Source of the DNA: Sporofaciens musculi
Lineage (GTDB): Bacteria > Bacillota > Clostridia > Lachnospirales > Lachnospiraceae
Reading direction: 5' to 3'
Assembly: GCF_009830285.1 (NCBI RefSeq)
Contig: NZ_WUQX01000003.1
Location: forward strand, 223,405 to 287,404
Length of the DNA stretch: 64,000 nt
Under the pieces are notes generated by a model. It saw only the letters and a program-made list of their open reading frames with translations. It was not told the origin of the DNA and did no database searches. The position numbers and the translations under genes were made by a program. Position 1 is the stretch's first letter, and each line of letters opens with the position of its first letter. Shown here in pieces: positions 16,789 through 25,564 of this stretch.

Positions 16789-18447
16789 TTAATCTGCTCC
16801 TGCGGTTTTTGTGATATCGACACATTCTACATCAATAATCTTTGAAGGATCATCAAGCGCTTTTGTATTAAACTCATAAGCAATCAGTTCTTTGGAGTCC
16901 AGTGGGAGGAACTGGATTGTAACAGCAGAGTTTTTATTGATAAACTCAAAATCTTTAATTACAATCTGCTCTGATTTCAATATGGACATATGGTTTGTCA
17001 GCTCTTTGACCAGGGCAGCGTTTCCGATTTTCTGAAGTTTCATGTGAAGGCGGAAATAATTCAGCGGAAGGGTCTTGGTATAGGAGTTCTTTGCATATTC
17101 CGTAAGGCGCTCCTGTTGAAGGATCATCATGATGCCCTTTGTCTGCGGAGAGTCAACACTTTTATAGGAGTCTGTTAAAATATTGATGTACTTTTTCTGG
17201 ACATAGGTGCGGATCCACTGCTCAGAAGGGGTGTATTGGAAATAATTCTCCTGGAAGTTGATGTACAGGTAATTCAGCAATCCAAGGGATGTTGTTTCAA
17301 TAAGTTCACCGGTCTCCCGGCTCCGCACAGTAATCGTATAATCATAGTTTTTCAGTTTTTCCAGCCGGTTTCCAATGTCTTCATAGTGTTTTTTCTTTGG
17401 AACCCGGATATTGAAAACCCTTCTTGTAAATTCCCTTAAATCAACCCGGATGTGCTGGGTTGAAAGCGTTTCTCCATTGATCAGATTAAAGAGCTGCGTC
17501 ATAATCTCGCGGTCTTTCATATCCAGTTCCCGCTGTTTCAGGTTAATCTGGAACTCTTTCATAATCTTAGAGAGATTTTTTTCCGTGACTGTACTTGGAA
17601 GATTCACGTCCGGATTATATTTTACCGTAATGTCGCCTTCTATCCCCTTGTCTTCGTCCTTATAGCTGTACTGGTTGAAAAAGGTAAGTTCATTTTCTAA
17701 CAGTTGCGGCTCGAAATCCATTACCGTGCTTCGGAACGAGAATAGTGGATGCTCGTTGAATTCGGTGGGGTATTTTGTATTAAAGCCTTCAATCGATCCG
17801 CCAAAGGCATCCTTTATAATTAGAAGGGACTCGAAGGTGATGTCATTGATGAAAGCGTTGGCCAGAGTCTTGGTCGGCTTCTGGGCCGTAAAAGAAAAAT
17901 CTGTAATAGGAGCGGTCGTATCGGAACGCCAGTTGTCAATTTCATTGTACTTGTCGAGCATGATCTCCTCAATGGTCCGGTCATCATCCTGTGAACGGTC
18001 CATATTATTGATTAATGACGTGGATTCCGCATATTTTCTCAATAACCGGGGATTTTTTGGCCTCATTTTCTCTGGAGGCCCCATTTCTTCCTTGATACTG
18101 TTGAACCAGTTCCTTTTATATACGCGCCGGTTCTCGCGGTAGGTACGAATCGACTGCTCAATATTTTCCTTGGAAAGTGCAATATATGTACAGACGGTGA
18201 TAATATCCTCCAGTGATACGGACTTTCTGCGGGAATCTTTTTTGTCCTGGGAAGAAGGCTCCGTATCTGATGCCCTGGATAAAGGTTTTGTGGTTTTGAT
18301 GTAGTTTTCATCTATATATAACTCTGGCTTTTTACCCCTGATATACTTCTCATAAGTGGCAATCAGGTTTTTGTGGATATTTGGCTGGATGAATAATGCT
18401 ATCTTTTCATATTTCTCATATTGGTTGCTATCTATCATATCTGACAT
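16789..18447 (-). CDS. Putative replication initiator (Rep)
   Basis: A 552-residue protein on the minus strand. The ATG at 18447 is favoured over a GTG at 18456 because GGAGGT lies seven bases before it. The first 200 residues are charged and helical. Residues about 340-500 contain two helix-rich blocks that read like tandem winged-helix domains of plasmid initiators (for example FTRRVFNIRVPKKKHYEDI, then LPLNYFRLHMKLQKIG). It ends 26 bases from the last iteron, and the only iteron arrays in the window lie between it and the winged-helix gene at 14069. The initiator role is inferred from context and fold; it could be another origin-binding protein. Confidence 0.5.
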   Translation of the reverse strand: MSDMIDSNQYEKYEKIALFIQPNIHKNLIATYEKYIRGKKPELYIDENYIKTTKPLSRASDTEPSSQDKKDSRRKSVSLEDIITVCTYIALSKENIEQSIRTYRENRRVYKRNWFNSIKEEMGPPEKMRPKNPRLLRKYAESTSLINNMDRSQDDDRTIEEIMLDKYNEIDNWRSDTTAPITDFSFTAQKPTKTLANAFINDITFESLLIIKDAFGGSIEGFNTKYPTEFNEHPLFSFRSTVMDFEPQLLENELTFFNQYSYKDEDKGIEGDITVKYNPDVNLPSTVTEKNLSKIMKEFQINLKQRELDMKDREIMTQLFNLINGETLSTQHIRVDLREFTRRVFNIRVPKKKHYEDIGNRLEKLKNYDYTITVRSRETGELIETTSLGLLNYLYINFQENYFQYTPSEQWIRTYVQKKYINILTDSYKSVDSPQTKGIMMILQQERLTEYAKNSYTKTLPLNYFRLHMKLQKIGNAALVKELTNHMSILKSEQIVIKDFEFINKNSAVTIQFLPLDSKELIAYEFNTKALDDPSKIIDVECVDITKTAGAD

Positions 18448-18484
18448 CTTATTCACCTCCGTAACAGCAAGCGTCTATTTTCTT

Positions 18485-18513
18485 ATTATATTATAAAGGG
18501 AAAAAATATGCAA
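18485..18513 (-). promoter_or_regulatory. Promoter of the Rep gene
   Basis: On the minus strand TTGCAT (18513-18508) and TATAAT (18490-18485) are 17 bases apart, 40 bases upstream of the Rep start. Confidence 0.6.
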
Positions 18514-18565
18514 ACTTTTCCGACAGCAGCTATCAGTATGGAACAAATAAATCAGATGTGCCTGG

Positions 18566-18594
18566 TTGTAAGAAGAGAGGAGTTACTGTAAAAT
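18566..18594 (+). promoter_or_regulatory. Promoter of the YwbE-like gene
   Basis: TTGTAA (18566-18571) and TAAAAT (18589-18594) with a 17-base spacer, 22 bases before the start codon at 18617. It is divergent from the Rep promoter. Confidence 0.5.
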
Positions 18595-18616
18595 GGATAA
18601 CTAGGGAGGTGGATAT

Positions 18617-18817
18617 ATGGAGAGCCATATGTATCGGGGGAATATCAGACCGGGAAGCCGGGTAAAAATCATTTTAAAGAAGGATCAGAAATCAGGTAAG
18701 CTGACAGAGGGGTACGTGGACAGGATACTTACTAACCGACCGGTTCATACCAGAGGTATCAAGGTCATGTTAAAGGATGGGCAGGTAGGCAGGGTACAGC
18801 AGATACTGGAGCCGTGA
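18617..18817 (+). CDS. YwbE-family small protein (DUF2196)
   Basis: A 66-residue basic protein of the YwbE family, a single small beta-rich domain of unknown function. The family pattern is visible: IRPGSRVKIILKKDQKSGKL, then TNRPVHTRGIKVML and DGQVGRVQ. The length matches chromosomal homologues (about 65 residues), so it is complete. GGGAGGTGG precedes the ATG. It stands alone between the divergent Rep promoter and the methyltransferase terminator. Finding it beside an origin is unusual; a nucleic-acid-binding role would fit its charge but is a guess. Confidence 0.8.
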   Translation: MESHMYRGNIRPGSRVKIILKKDQKSGKLTEGYVDRILTNRPVHTRGIKVMLKDGQVGRVQQILEP

Positions 18818-18983
18818 AACAATGACAAAGAGAATCTAAAGAGAATCTAAACGGAAAAAAGAATTGCGGTTTCAGGGAAAGAATGGTAAACTAGAACAAA
18901 CCTGATTTGTTTTATTCCGAAATCTTTAGATTTGGAAAGATGGGGGAATTCCTGGAAACAGGTCTATGCATACAGAGTAAAAG

Positions 18984-19006
18984 GGCACCTTGCGGGGTGC
19001 TTTTTT
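18984..19006 (+). terminator. Rho-independent terminator before the methyltransferase
   Basis: GCACC/GGGTGC stem with a short loop followed by six T (19001-19006). The region 18818-18983 holds only the direct repeat AGAGAATCTAA (18831-18851) and no gene. Because it lies 48 bases upstream of the next gene it may also act as an attenuator. Confidence 0.6.
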
Positions 19007-19053
19007 GTTACCCGTTTTGCGGTCAGGAAATCATATAAAAGGAGGATATTTTT

Positions 19054-20133
19054 ATGGAGCAACATGTAAAGAAACAGAATTCATTTTTTCAGACAAGAAT
19101 GAATCAGGCAAAGCTTGGGGCGTATTATACAGACCCGGCACACTGCCAATGGATTGCCGGGCTTTTGGATTTCCCAGAAAATGAGGAAGTCTGCGGCCTG
19201 GAGCCCGCTATCGGTGACGGAAACGCGATTATTACGGTCATGGGGCGCAGAAACAACGAAAACATACATATTTTCGGGGTAGAGTTAAATGAGGCCACAG
19301 CAGATATGGCAATCAATCATCCATTGATTGATGAATGTATCTACGGTAATTTTTTGACAGATGCGGTTATCACAAAAGGCGCATTTTCCTTCTGCTTTGC
19401 GAACCCGCCCTATGGGGAAGAAGACGGGGAGAGGCTGGAATGGAGATTTTTCAACAAAATCGTACCATGCCTAAGAGAACAGGCTATCTTTGTTTTTGTC
19501 ATTCCTTATTATGTAATGGCCGAGCCTATGTTTTTAAAGGCATGGCACACGAATTTTATCACGGAATGCTGCTACCGTTTTCATGAACAAGAGTATAAAA
19601 AGTGGAAGCAGGTAGTCCTGATTGGAAGGAAAGCAGAAAAGCGGCCAATAGATGGGGAGCAGCTGGCAAAGATAAAAAAGGATATCGACTCTCCGGAGAA
19701 AATCCCGCTTTTGCCGAAAGGGTATGACGGAAAGAAAATAAGAGTGCTGCCATCTAAGAAAAAAGATATAGCGGAATTTAAAAACAAGGAATTCAATGCC
19801 GAGCGTGCAAAGAGATGTCTGGGAAAGAGTGCGCTTAATGATCTGGTGAAAGAGAAGATAACACAGCAGAAATTTATTGCGGATAACCTGAGCAGGCCCC
19901 CGATCATGCCAAATGCAGGACAGATGTATCTGATGGCAATATCCGGCGCCGGGCAGGGGCTTGTGGGTTCGGAAGCGTCCAGTGACCTGCATCTGCAGAG
20001 AGGAATGGTTACAAATGTAGAGGAAAGTGAGATGCGGATGGACGAGAATGGCAGAATGGTAGAGGCAGTTCAGCGATTTTCCAAGGTTGGCTTCCAGATT
20101 ATTGAAAATAGTGGAATGATACGCAGATTGTAG
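19054..20133 (+). CDS. N6-adenine DNA methyltransferase (DUF6094-like)
   Basis: A 359-residue Rossmann-fold methyltransferase. Motif I for S-adenosylmethionine binding is LEPAIGDGN (49-57). Motif IV is NPPY (117-120), which marks adenine-N6 or cytosine-N4 amino methylation. Between them FGVELNEATA supplies the acidic ribose-binding residue. The C-terminal 150 residues are basic and probably recognise DNA. GGAGGA precedes the ATG. No restriction endonuclease is adjacent, so it may be a solitary methylase, perhaps giving protection in recipients or marking origin DNA. A terminator separates it from the helicase downstream. Confidence 0.8.
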   Translation: MEQHVKKQNSFFQTRMNQAKLGAYYTDPAHCQWIAGLLDFPENEEVCGLEPAIGDGNAIITVMGRRNNENIHIFGVELNEATADMAINHPLIDECIYGNFLTDAVITKGAFSFCFANPPYGEEDGERLEWRFFNKIVPCLREQAIFVFVIPYYVMAEPMFLKAWHTNFITECCYRFHEQEYKKWKQVVLIGRKAEKRPIDGEQLAKIKKDIDSPEKIPLLPKGYDGKKIRVLPSKKKDIAEFKNKEFNAERAKRCLGKSALNDLVKEKITQQKFIADNLSRPPIMPNAGQMYLMAISGAGQGLVGSEASSDLHLQRGMVTNVEESEMRMDENGRMVEAVQRFSKVGFQIIENSGMIRRL

Positions 20134-20137
20134 GGAG

Positions 20138-20162
20138 AACAGGCAGGAGCCTGTTTTTTTTT
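20138..20162 (+). terminator. Rho-independent terminator after the methyltransferase
   Basis: AACAGGC (20138-20144), four-base loop, GCCTGTT (20149-20155) followed by a T-run to 20162. It ends four bases after the methyltransferase stop and 19 before the helicase start. Confidence 0.75.
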
Positions 20163-20180
20163 AACGAGGAGGAAAAGAAT

Positions 20181-23100
20181 TTGCATGTAACAGCAGGGAA
20201 TATAATTACCCATCTATATTATGCAGTAGCGGCGGACGGCAGACTGCTGATCTTGTCAAACTTTAATGAAGATTTTATGTCTGTGGCGGGTTTATGTGCC
20301 AATATCGGCTTAGGGACGGAATCTGTTGCAATCATAGAGAATGGGAAGTATATAGAGACATTTCCGCCGGCAGCGGAGGTGGATAACTATCAAGTAAAGA
20401 TACAAAACGGACGCGAGTGTCTGTATCAGGGTGTGAGCCTGTCAAGACTTATCAGTAGAGAATACCTTTTTATTGAGAAAAAGAACTGGGAAGAGCAGTT
20501 GTATGCCTATCTGATGAACCAGTTTGAATTTCCAATCCTGCGCCGCTGGATCCCGTATGTGACAGAGGAAGCCATGGCAAAAAAGCTTTTACACATATCG
20601 GAGATGAAGGTGATCGGGGAAACAGGGCTGTTTGACGGGTATGAAATCTGGCATTCAGAAATGACAAATGAAGCGCTTCTTTCCATTCTGCAGGCGGGTC
20701 TGTCAGATAAAAAGATCCATATTTCAGAACAGGAGCAGCGGCCACTGGATTTCTCAGATATGGACGATTATTTTAACAAATACGGGCATACGCTGGTTGA
20801 TAACCTGGAAAGACTGCTGAAGCCATTGACATCGATGAAGGATAAAGTGGAAGAGCTTACGTTTATCGGCAAGAGTTTATACCCACAGCAGGCGGCTGTC
20901 GTGAACGGCGCGGTTGAATGTCTGAAAAAAAAGAAATATGCATTTCTCATTGAAAGCATGGGAGCAGGCAAGACCCTTCAGGGGCTGGGGGTTGCTGAGG
21001 CTTTTTTTAACCAGGAGTATCTTAGGAAGCATTCTGAAAAGACCGTAAAGGAGGTTTATACGGACGGCAGGCTGATAAAGTTCAGGGTTATCATCATGTG
21101 TCCGGCGCATCTGGTACATAAATGGGAGGAATTTATCTATGAAGAAAGTCCTTATGCGAAGGTAGAGATTATTGAAAAGCTGTCACAGCTGACTGCTCTC
21201 AGGAAAAAGGGGAAAACTCCGGCAGGGAAAGAGTATTATATAGTCGGGAAAGACACCGGGAAATTATCCTATGCCTATATGCCGACTCCAACCCAAATAA
21301 AGGTTAAGAAGCCTAAAGTGCCTGTATGCAGCCATTGTGAGAAGGAGTTTCTGGCTGACCTGCGGTCATCTTGTGGGTGCGGGTGCCGTAAATGGGAACT
21401 GATGGAACAAAGAGAGGCCGTAAAGGGGATGATATGTCCGAAATGCGGTGAAATACTTCTGGCTGCAGACGGATCGGGAAGTATTGATGAGACGACAGGT
21501 GAATACAGAGTCCTGATGCCGGAGAATTTTGCCCAGCAGAACAGTGCGAACCGTTTCTGCCGGTGCTGCGGGGAGATTCTGTGGATGCCGGCCTGTGAAC
21601 CGGTTGACAACAGGATTATGTATTGGAAGCCGAAGGAAAAGCCAAAGAAATGGAAGAAAATATCACACTATGCGAACCGTGCCATGAAAGGCAGAAAATC
21701 TGTATGGGTTATGAAGGGCAGAGAAATGCTGTACAAGGAGCTCAATCAGCTTACAGACGAAGAGATAGAGGAGATGGACATCTATGGGCCAAGGCGCTTT
21801 GGACTGACACGTTATATCAAAAAGTATCTGGCCGGGTATTTTGATCTGGCGATTTTTGATGAAGTACAGTCTTACAAGGCAGGCGGGAGCGCACAGGGAT
21901 ATGCCATGCACGACCTGATAAAGGCAAGCAGGAAACAGCTGGCACTGACAGGAACAATAGCAGGAGGATATGCATCGGATCTTTTTTATACGCTGTTCAG
22001 GCTGGATCCTGGCAGGATGCGGGCAAAAGGCTATCGGTACAGCAGTGCGGGAGAAAGGAGGTTTGTTGAAAAATACGGAACGGTGGAAACGGTCTATGAA
22101 ATCAAGGAAGGGGGGAATTACCATTCAATGTCGCGCGGGCGGGTGATAACACCGCAGCGCTGTCTGCCGGGCATATCCGTGCTGATCTTTACAGAATTTT
22201 TGCTGGACACGTCCTTGTTCCTGGATCTCTCAGACCTGAGCAGATATCTTCCGAAGCTATATGAAGATGTGGTCATCGTGCCTTTGGAGAGCCGGATATA
22301 TGAGGAGTATTGCCGGGTAAGGGCATGCATGAAGGAGGAAATGAAAGAGAGGAGCGGAAAACTAATTATGGGGAGTTTTCTGCAGTTTTCTCTTTCTTAT
22401 ACGGATATGCCGTATAACCGCGGATCGATACTTTCCCCTGCGACAGGGGAGATGATTGTAGAACCGGAAGACTTAAGCTGCCTGATAGAAGAGGGAAAGC
22501 TTCTTAATAAAGAGCAGAAGCTGAAAGAGATTGTAAGCAGGGAGCTTGGCGAAGGAAGAAATTGCTTTATCTACTGTGAGTATACCGGAGAACGGGAAAG
22601 ATCCATATCCTATCGGCTAAAGAATGTTTTAGAACAAACCTGCGGCCTGTGCGGGTATGAGGTGGTTGTGATAGAAAGCGCATATCCCGCCGCAGTAAAA
22701 GGGAGGAGTGGATGCACCAGAAGGCTGCGGAAGGCGCCAGGGTGTTCATCACAAATGCGAAATGTGTTTCAACCGGACTCGATTTTGCATTTGTTTATCA
22801 AGGAAAAAAAATATAACTATCCGACAATTATATTTTACCAGCTTGGGTATGACATGATTACAATCTGGCAGAGCAGCCGCAGGCATTACCGGCTGAACCA
22901 GACAGAAGAATGCAGGACATACTATCTGGTTTCAGAGAGGACCATTCAGATGGATGCCGTTGAGCTGGTGGCGACGAAGGAGGTTGCGACCAGTTCCATA
23001 CAGGGACATTTCTCGGCGGAAGGGCTGTACACAATGGCACGCGGGATAGACCCGCGCGTAATCCTTGCGCAGTCTGTAGCGGATAAAAGCGAAAAGAAAG

Positions 23101-23408
23101 AGCAGGGATTAAGGAAGATGATGGATGTCCTGAATGAACGGAACAACCAGGGCCGGGAAACGGCCAGCTATAAAAAGATGATGGTTTTTTCTGAACTGAC
23201 GGGTTTAAGCGAAGTCCCCGTCCTGGATGACCCGTTCGGCGAATATGAAGCAGCTACGGGACGGGACATACTGGATCTGGTTTTTGCTTTCGACAACCAT
23301 AATGCAGGGGAGCCGGAGGATATCACCCTTAAGCAGGAAGAAACAGTGGATTCAGAAGAGCCGGAGGATACAGAGCTGAAAGAACTTTTAGAGTTATTAT
23401 TTTTTTAG
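20181..23408 (+). CDS. SNF2/DEAD-like helicase with zinc clusters (internal frame disruption)
   Basis: A 1075-residue helicase starting at TTG 20181 (GAGGAGG upstream). Walker A is MGAGKT (260-265) and motif II is DEVQ (560-563). Between them sit three CxxC zinc clusters (about 383-475), and the C-terminus is acidic. From about 22690 to 22811 the natural reading appears shifted. In the next frame the bases encode SKREEWMHQKAAEGARVF followed by ITNAKCVSTGLDF, the expected helicase motif V. The annotated frame gives an unrelated stretch instead. The shift is undone in an A8 run (22804-22811), so two compensating indels leave a long open frame with motif V destroyed. It is paired with the methyltransferase before it. 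Confidence 0.75.
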   Translation: MHVTAGNIITHLYYAVAADGRLLILSNFNEDFMSVAGLCANIGLGTESVAIIENGKYIETFPPAAEVDNYQVKIQNGRECLYQGVSLSRLISREYLFIEKKNWEEQLYAYLMNQFEFPILRRWIPYVTEEAMAKKLLHISEMKVIGETGLFDGYEIWHSEMTNEALLSILQAGLSDKKIHISEQEQRPLDFSDMDDYFNKYGHTLVDNLERLLKPLTSMKDKVEELTFIGKSLYPQQAAVVNGAVECLKKKKYAFLIESMGAGKTLQGLGVAEAFFNQEYLRKHSEKTVKEVYTDGRLIKFRVIIMCPAHLVHKWEEFIYEESPYAKVEIIEKLSQLTALRKKGKTPAGKEYYIVGKDTGKLSYAYMPTPTQIKVKKPKVPVCSHCEKEFLADLRSSCGCGCRKWELMEQREAVKGMICPKCGEILLAADGSGSIDETTGEYRVLMPENFAQQNSANRFCRCCGEILWMPACEPVDNRIMYWKPKEKPKKWKKISHYANRAMKGRKSVWVMKGREMLYKELNQLTDEEIEEMDIYGPRRFGLTRYIKKYLAGYFDLAIFDEVQSYKAGGSAQGYAMHDLIKASRKQLALTGTIAGGYASDLFYTLFRLDPGRMRAKGYRYSSAGERRFVEKYGTVETVYEIKEGGNYHSMSRGRVITPQRCLPGISVLIFTEFLLDTSLFLDLSDLSRYLPKLYEDVVIVPLESRIYEEYCRVRACMKEEMKERSGKLIMGSFLQFSLSYTDMPYNRGSILSPATGEMIVEPEDLSCLIEEGKLLNKEQKLKEIVSRELGEGRNCFIYCEYTGERERSISYRLKNVLEQTCGLCGYEVVVIESAYPAAVKGRSGCTRRLRKAPGCSSQMRNVFQPDSILHLFIKEKKYNYPTIIFYQLGYDMITIWQSSRRHYRLNQTEECRTYYLVSERTIQMDAVELVATKEVATSSIQGHFSAEGLYTMARGIDPRVILAQSVADKSEKKEQGLRKMMDVLNERNNQGRETASYKKMMVFSELTGLSEVPVLDDPFGEYEAATGRDILDLVFAFDNHNAGEPEDITLKQEETVDSEEPEDTELKELLELLFF

Positions 23409-23422
23409 GAGGATAAGATATT

Positions 23423-24592
23423 ATGTTTAAAATGAAAGTACACAGCGGGGCATTTGTAGAAACCATGAGAAAGGTATCAATCGGAATACCCGTATCAAGC
23501 CAAAAAAGTGAAAGTGACGGGGTAAAGATTGTTTTTTACAAATCGATTAAGGGAATGCCGGATATGAGCAAGGGGATCTTCCTTGCCTTTGACGGGAAGG
23601 TTCAGGCAGTGAGCTCTATGGATATCAGTAATGTAACTGCTGATGTAGAAGAAGCGGAGGTACATATCAGCGGGAAGAAAGCGCTTGCTGCTGCAAATGC
23701 GTATGCGGCGCTGGATATGGCCCTTGAAATCGAGATTGACAAGGATGTGAAGATTTCCGCGGCAGGAAATAAAGTAACCCTCCCGCTTGGCCAGAAAATC
23801 GTGGCGTTAAAGCCGGATGGCCGGCTCCTGCAGGAAATTGAGATGCATACGGAGGATTTTATCAATTTCGTGAACTTTGCCTCCAGCTGCTATGGGGAAG
23901 AAAAAGGTAGCCGCGGTCTGCATTGCGTTGGAATCCGTATAGATCCGGAAAAGAAGGTCATGATAGGGGCAAGCAGCAACGGTACTCGCTGCGCTTATGC
24001 AGAATCCCAGAATGTCACGTTCCGCCCGGTTAAAAATAAAGAGGAAGGGGCGGCCGACAATAAAGTCATTACTGTGGTGATAGAGGGCAAGACTTTGAGA
24101 AACGCAGTAAAGAATCTGGAGAAGAAGAAGGTGACCATAGGGATTGACGCGAAAATGCTGCGGATAAAATGCGGCAGCGATGTGGTTATGATCATGACAC
24201 AGGAGATTCCGTTTCCGATGGATGCGATACTGCAGGTGATGGACAGGACTAAGCGGGTGGGAGCGTGGAAAGCCCGGCTGACCAATGTTCTTCAGGCGCT
24301 TGCAATCTATGAAATTACAATGGAGACACCCTGGCTGGAAATTAAAAAGCAGGGGGAGACGCAGGTAATCCTGCAGGGAAAGGACGAGCAGTCAAATGCC
24401 GCTGTAATCTGTGCACAGGATGGGGACATACAGACAGTGGCAGTAAATGAAAAAGAATTCAAGAACAGCCTGTCCGTTTTTTCAAAAGAAAAGGATATTA
24501 TCATAGAAACGATGTCGGATAAGATGCCGATTGTGATGCGTCAGCATGAAGATGATAAGAATAAGATTTTTCTGATGCCGGTTTCAGAATAA
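23423..24592 (+). CDS. Divergent DNA polymerase sliding clamp (DnaN-like)
   Basis: A 389-residue protein with the length and three-domain rhythm of the beta clamp, the ring that tethers the polymerase. The second domain carries the typical pattern of a helix (EDFINFVNFASSCYGEE) followed by a paired strand with GLHCVGIRI and ASSNGTRCAYAE, equivalent to the LxGV...TDGxRLA block. The protein ends in IFLMPVSE, close to the canonical C-terminal MPVR/MPMRL of clamps. AGGAGG precedes the ATG, 14 bases after the helicase stop. With DnaX and delta-prime at 11-13 kb it completes a clamp-loading set. Divergence is high, so a structural prediction should confirm it. Confidence 0.65.
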   Translation: MFKMKVHSGAFVETMRKVSIGIPVSSQKSESDGVKIVFYKSIKGMPDMSKGIFLAFDGKVQAVSSMDISNVTADVEEAEVHISGKKALAAANAYAALDMALEIEIDKDVKISAAGNKVTLPLGQKIVALKPDGRLLQEIEMHTEDFINFVNFASSCYGEEKGSRGLHCVGIRIDPEKKVMIGASSNGTRCAYAESQNVTFRPVKNKEEGAADNKVITVVIEGKTLRNAVKNLEKKKVTIGIDAKMLRIKCGSDVVMIMTQEIPFPMDAILQVMDRTKRVGAWKARLTNVLQALAIYEITMETPWLEIKKQGETQVILQGKDEQSNAAVICAQDGDIQTVAVNEKEFKNSLSVFSKEKDIIIETMSDKMPIVMRQHEDDKNKIFLMPVSE

Positions 24593-24706
24593 AACGGTGT
24601 ATATTATCTGTTTGTTAATTTTTTACCAAAATGGGAGAATTTGTACTATATTGGGAGAAAAAGGATTCATTTGTAGATTCCTTATATTTCCGGCTATGTG
24701 CGTAGC

Positions 24707-24735
24707 TTGCAGTTATCTACTTTTTCGTTTATGAT
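24707..24735 (+). promoter_or_regulatory. Candidate promoter of the conjugation operon
   Basis: TTGCAG (24707-24712), 17-base spacer, TATGAT (24730-24735), 60 bases before the pilin gene, in the 200-base gap after the clamp gene. Confidence 0.5.
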
Positions 24736-24795
24736 TTGGATAAGGATAAACACATGTGATTTATACAAATTTCATATAATGGAGGAGGCTTGCAC

Positions 24796-25164
24796 TTGAA
24801 GATTTTTTGTGTAGCCGAACGACTTGCTGTCCCTGCGAGGAGGCTGGGCGTTATGGCTCTGGCTGCGTCAGCATCGGAGTGGGACTTTATGACAAGCAGT
24901 CCCGGTGAATCCGGGGTCTTTAATTCTTTGATCGCAAAGATGAAGGATATTGGGGCTTCCGGATATGAACTGATGTTGACACTGGGCATTATAGGGCTTG
25001 TTTTCTCAATCATCTTTACGGCGGTATCGCTTCTGCTTACAAGCAATGCCCAGAAGAAAGAGGAGAAAAAGAGCCATGCGTTAGTCATATGTTTAGCCGG
25101 AATTGTTATTTTTTCAGTTTTTAGCATCATCGGGTTTTTTAAGTCGATTGGCACAGGTTTATAA
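24796..25164 (+). CDS. VirB2/TrbC-like pilin subunit
   Basis: A 122-residue small membrane protein. TTG at 24796 is eight bases after GGAGGAGG; a TTG at 24790 is too close. It has an N-terminal leader-like stretch ending near ALAASAS, a soluble loop, and two hydrophobic segments (about 55-78 and 95-118) separated by a Lys-rich turn. This is the topology of type IV secretion major pilins. First in the conjugation operon, it is followed directly by a strong terminator, which would let the pilin be made in excess over the channel proteins. Confidence 0.6.
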   Translation: MKIFCVAERLAVPARRLGVMALAASASEWDFMTSSPGESGVFNSLIAKMKDIGASGYELMLTLGIIGLVFSIIFTAVSLLLTSNAQKKEEKKSHALVICLAGIVIFSVFSIIGFFKSIGTGL

Positions 25165-25169
25165 CATGA

Positions 25170-25195
25170 CAGGACCTCCGGGTCCTGTTTTTTTT
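25170..25195 (+). terminator. Partial terminator after the pilin gene
   Basis: CAGGACC (25170-25176), loop TCCG, GGTCCTG (25181-25187) and eight T. A strong intra-operon terminator that probably reduces read-through into the downstream channel genes. Confidence 0.8.
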
Positions 25196-25213
25196 CATTT
25201 GGAGGTGGAAGAG

Positions 25214-25564
25214 ATGTCCAGGTTAGGTGTATTCCCGATACCGGGGGAATTTAAGAGTGAGGACAGATGGTTCCGGTATTTTAACAGAAAACAGGCGCTG
25301 GTGCTGGTAGTCAGCGGAATCATTGACTATAGGGTGCTTATGGGGGCAAGTGCGAAGGGGATGCTGGTTCCTGCACTTATAGTCATGATATTTTTAACCC
25401 TGCTGGTGATGGGGATCGTCATGATCCGCCTGCCGGTGGATGCAATGTTCTTAGCCGGCGGAGGGATCACGATTGATGAATTGATCTTCCGGATTTTCTA
25501 CCGGATGATACACGGGGAGATTTATGTAAAAAATTATGACGGTAGAGACGGGGAAGAACTATGA
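25214..25564 (+). CDS. PrgI/VirB3-like membrane protein
   Basis: A 116-residue inner-membrane protein at the VirB3 position, between pilin and VirB4 genes. ATG 25214 follows GGAGGTGGAAGAG. It begins with a soluble stretch (FPIPGEFKSEDRW), then has two hydrophobic segments (about 25-45 and 55-78), which is the PrgI-family pattern. Its last four bases overlap the next start codon (ATGA at 25561). It probably sits next to VirB4 at the base of the channel. Confidence 0.6.
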   Translation: MSRLGVFPIPGEFKSEDRWFRYFNRKQALVLVVSGIIDYRVLMGASAKGMLVPALIVMIFLTLLVMGIVMIRLPVDAMFLAGGGITIDELIFRIFYRMIHGEIYVKNYDGRDGEEL

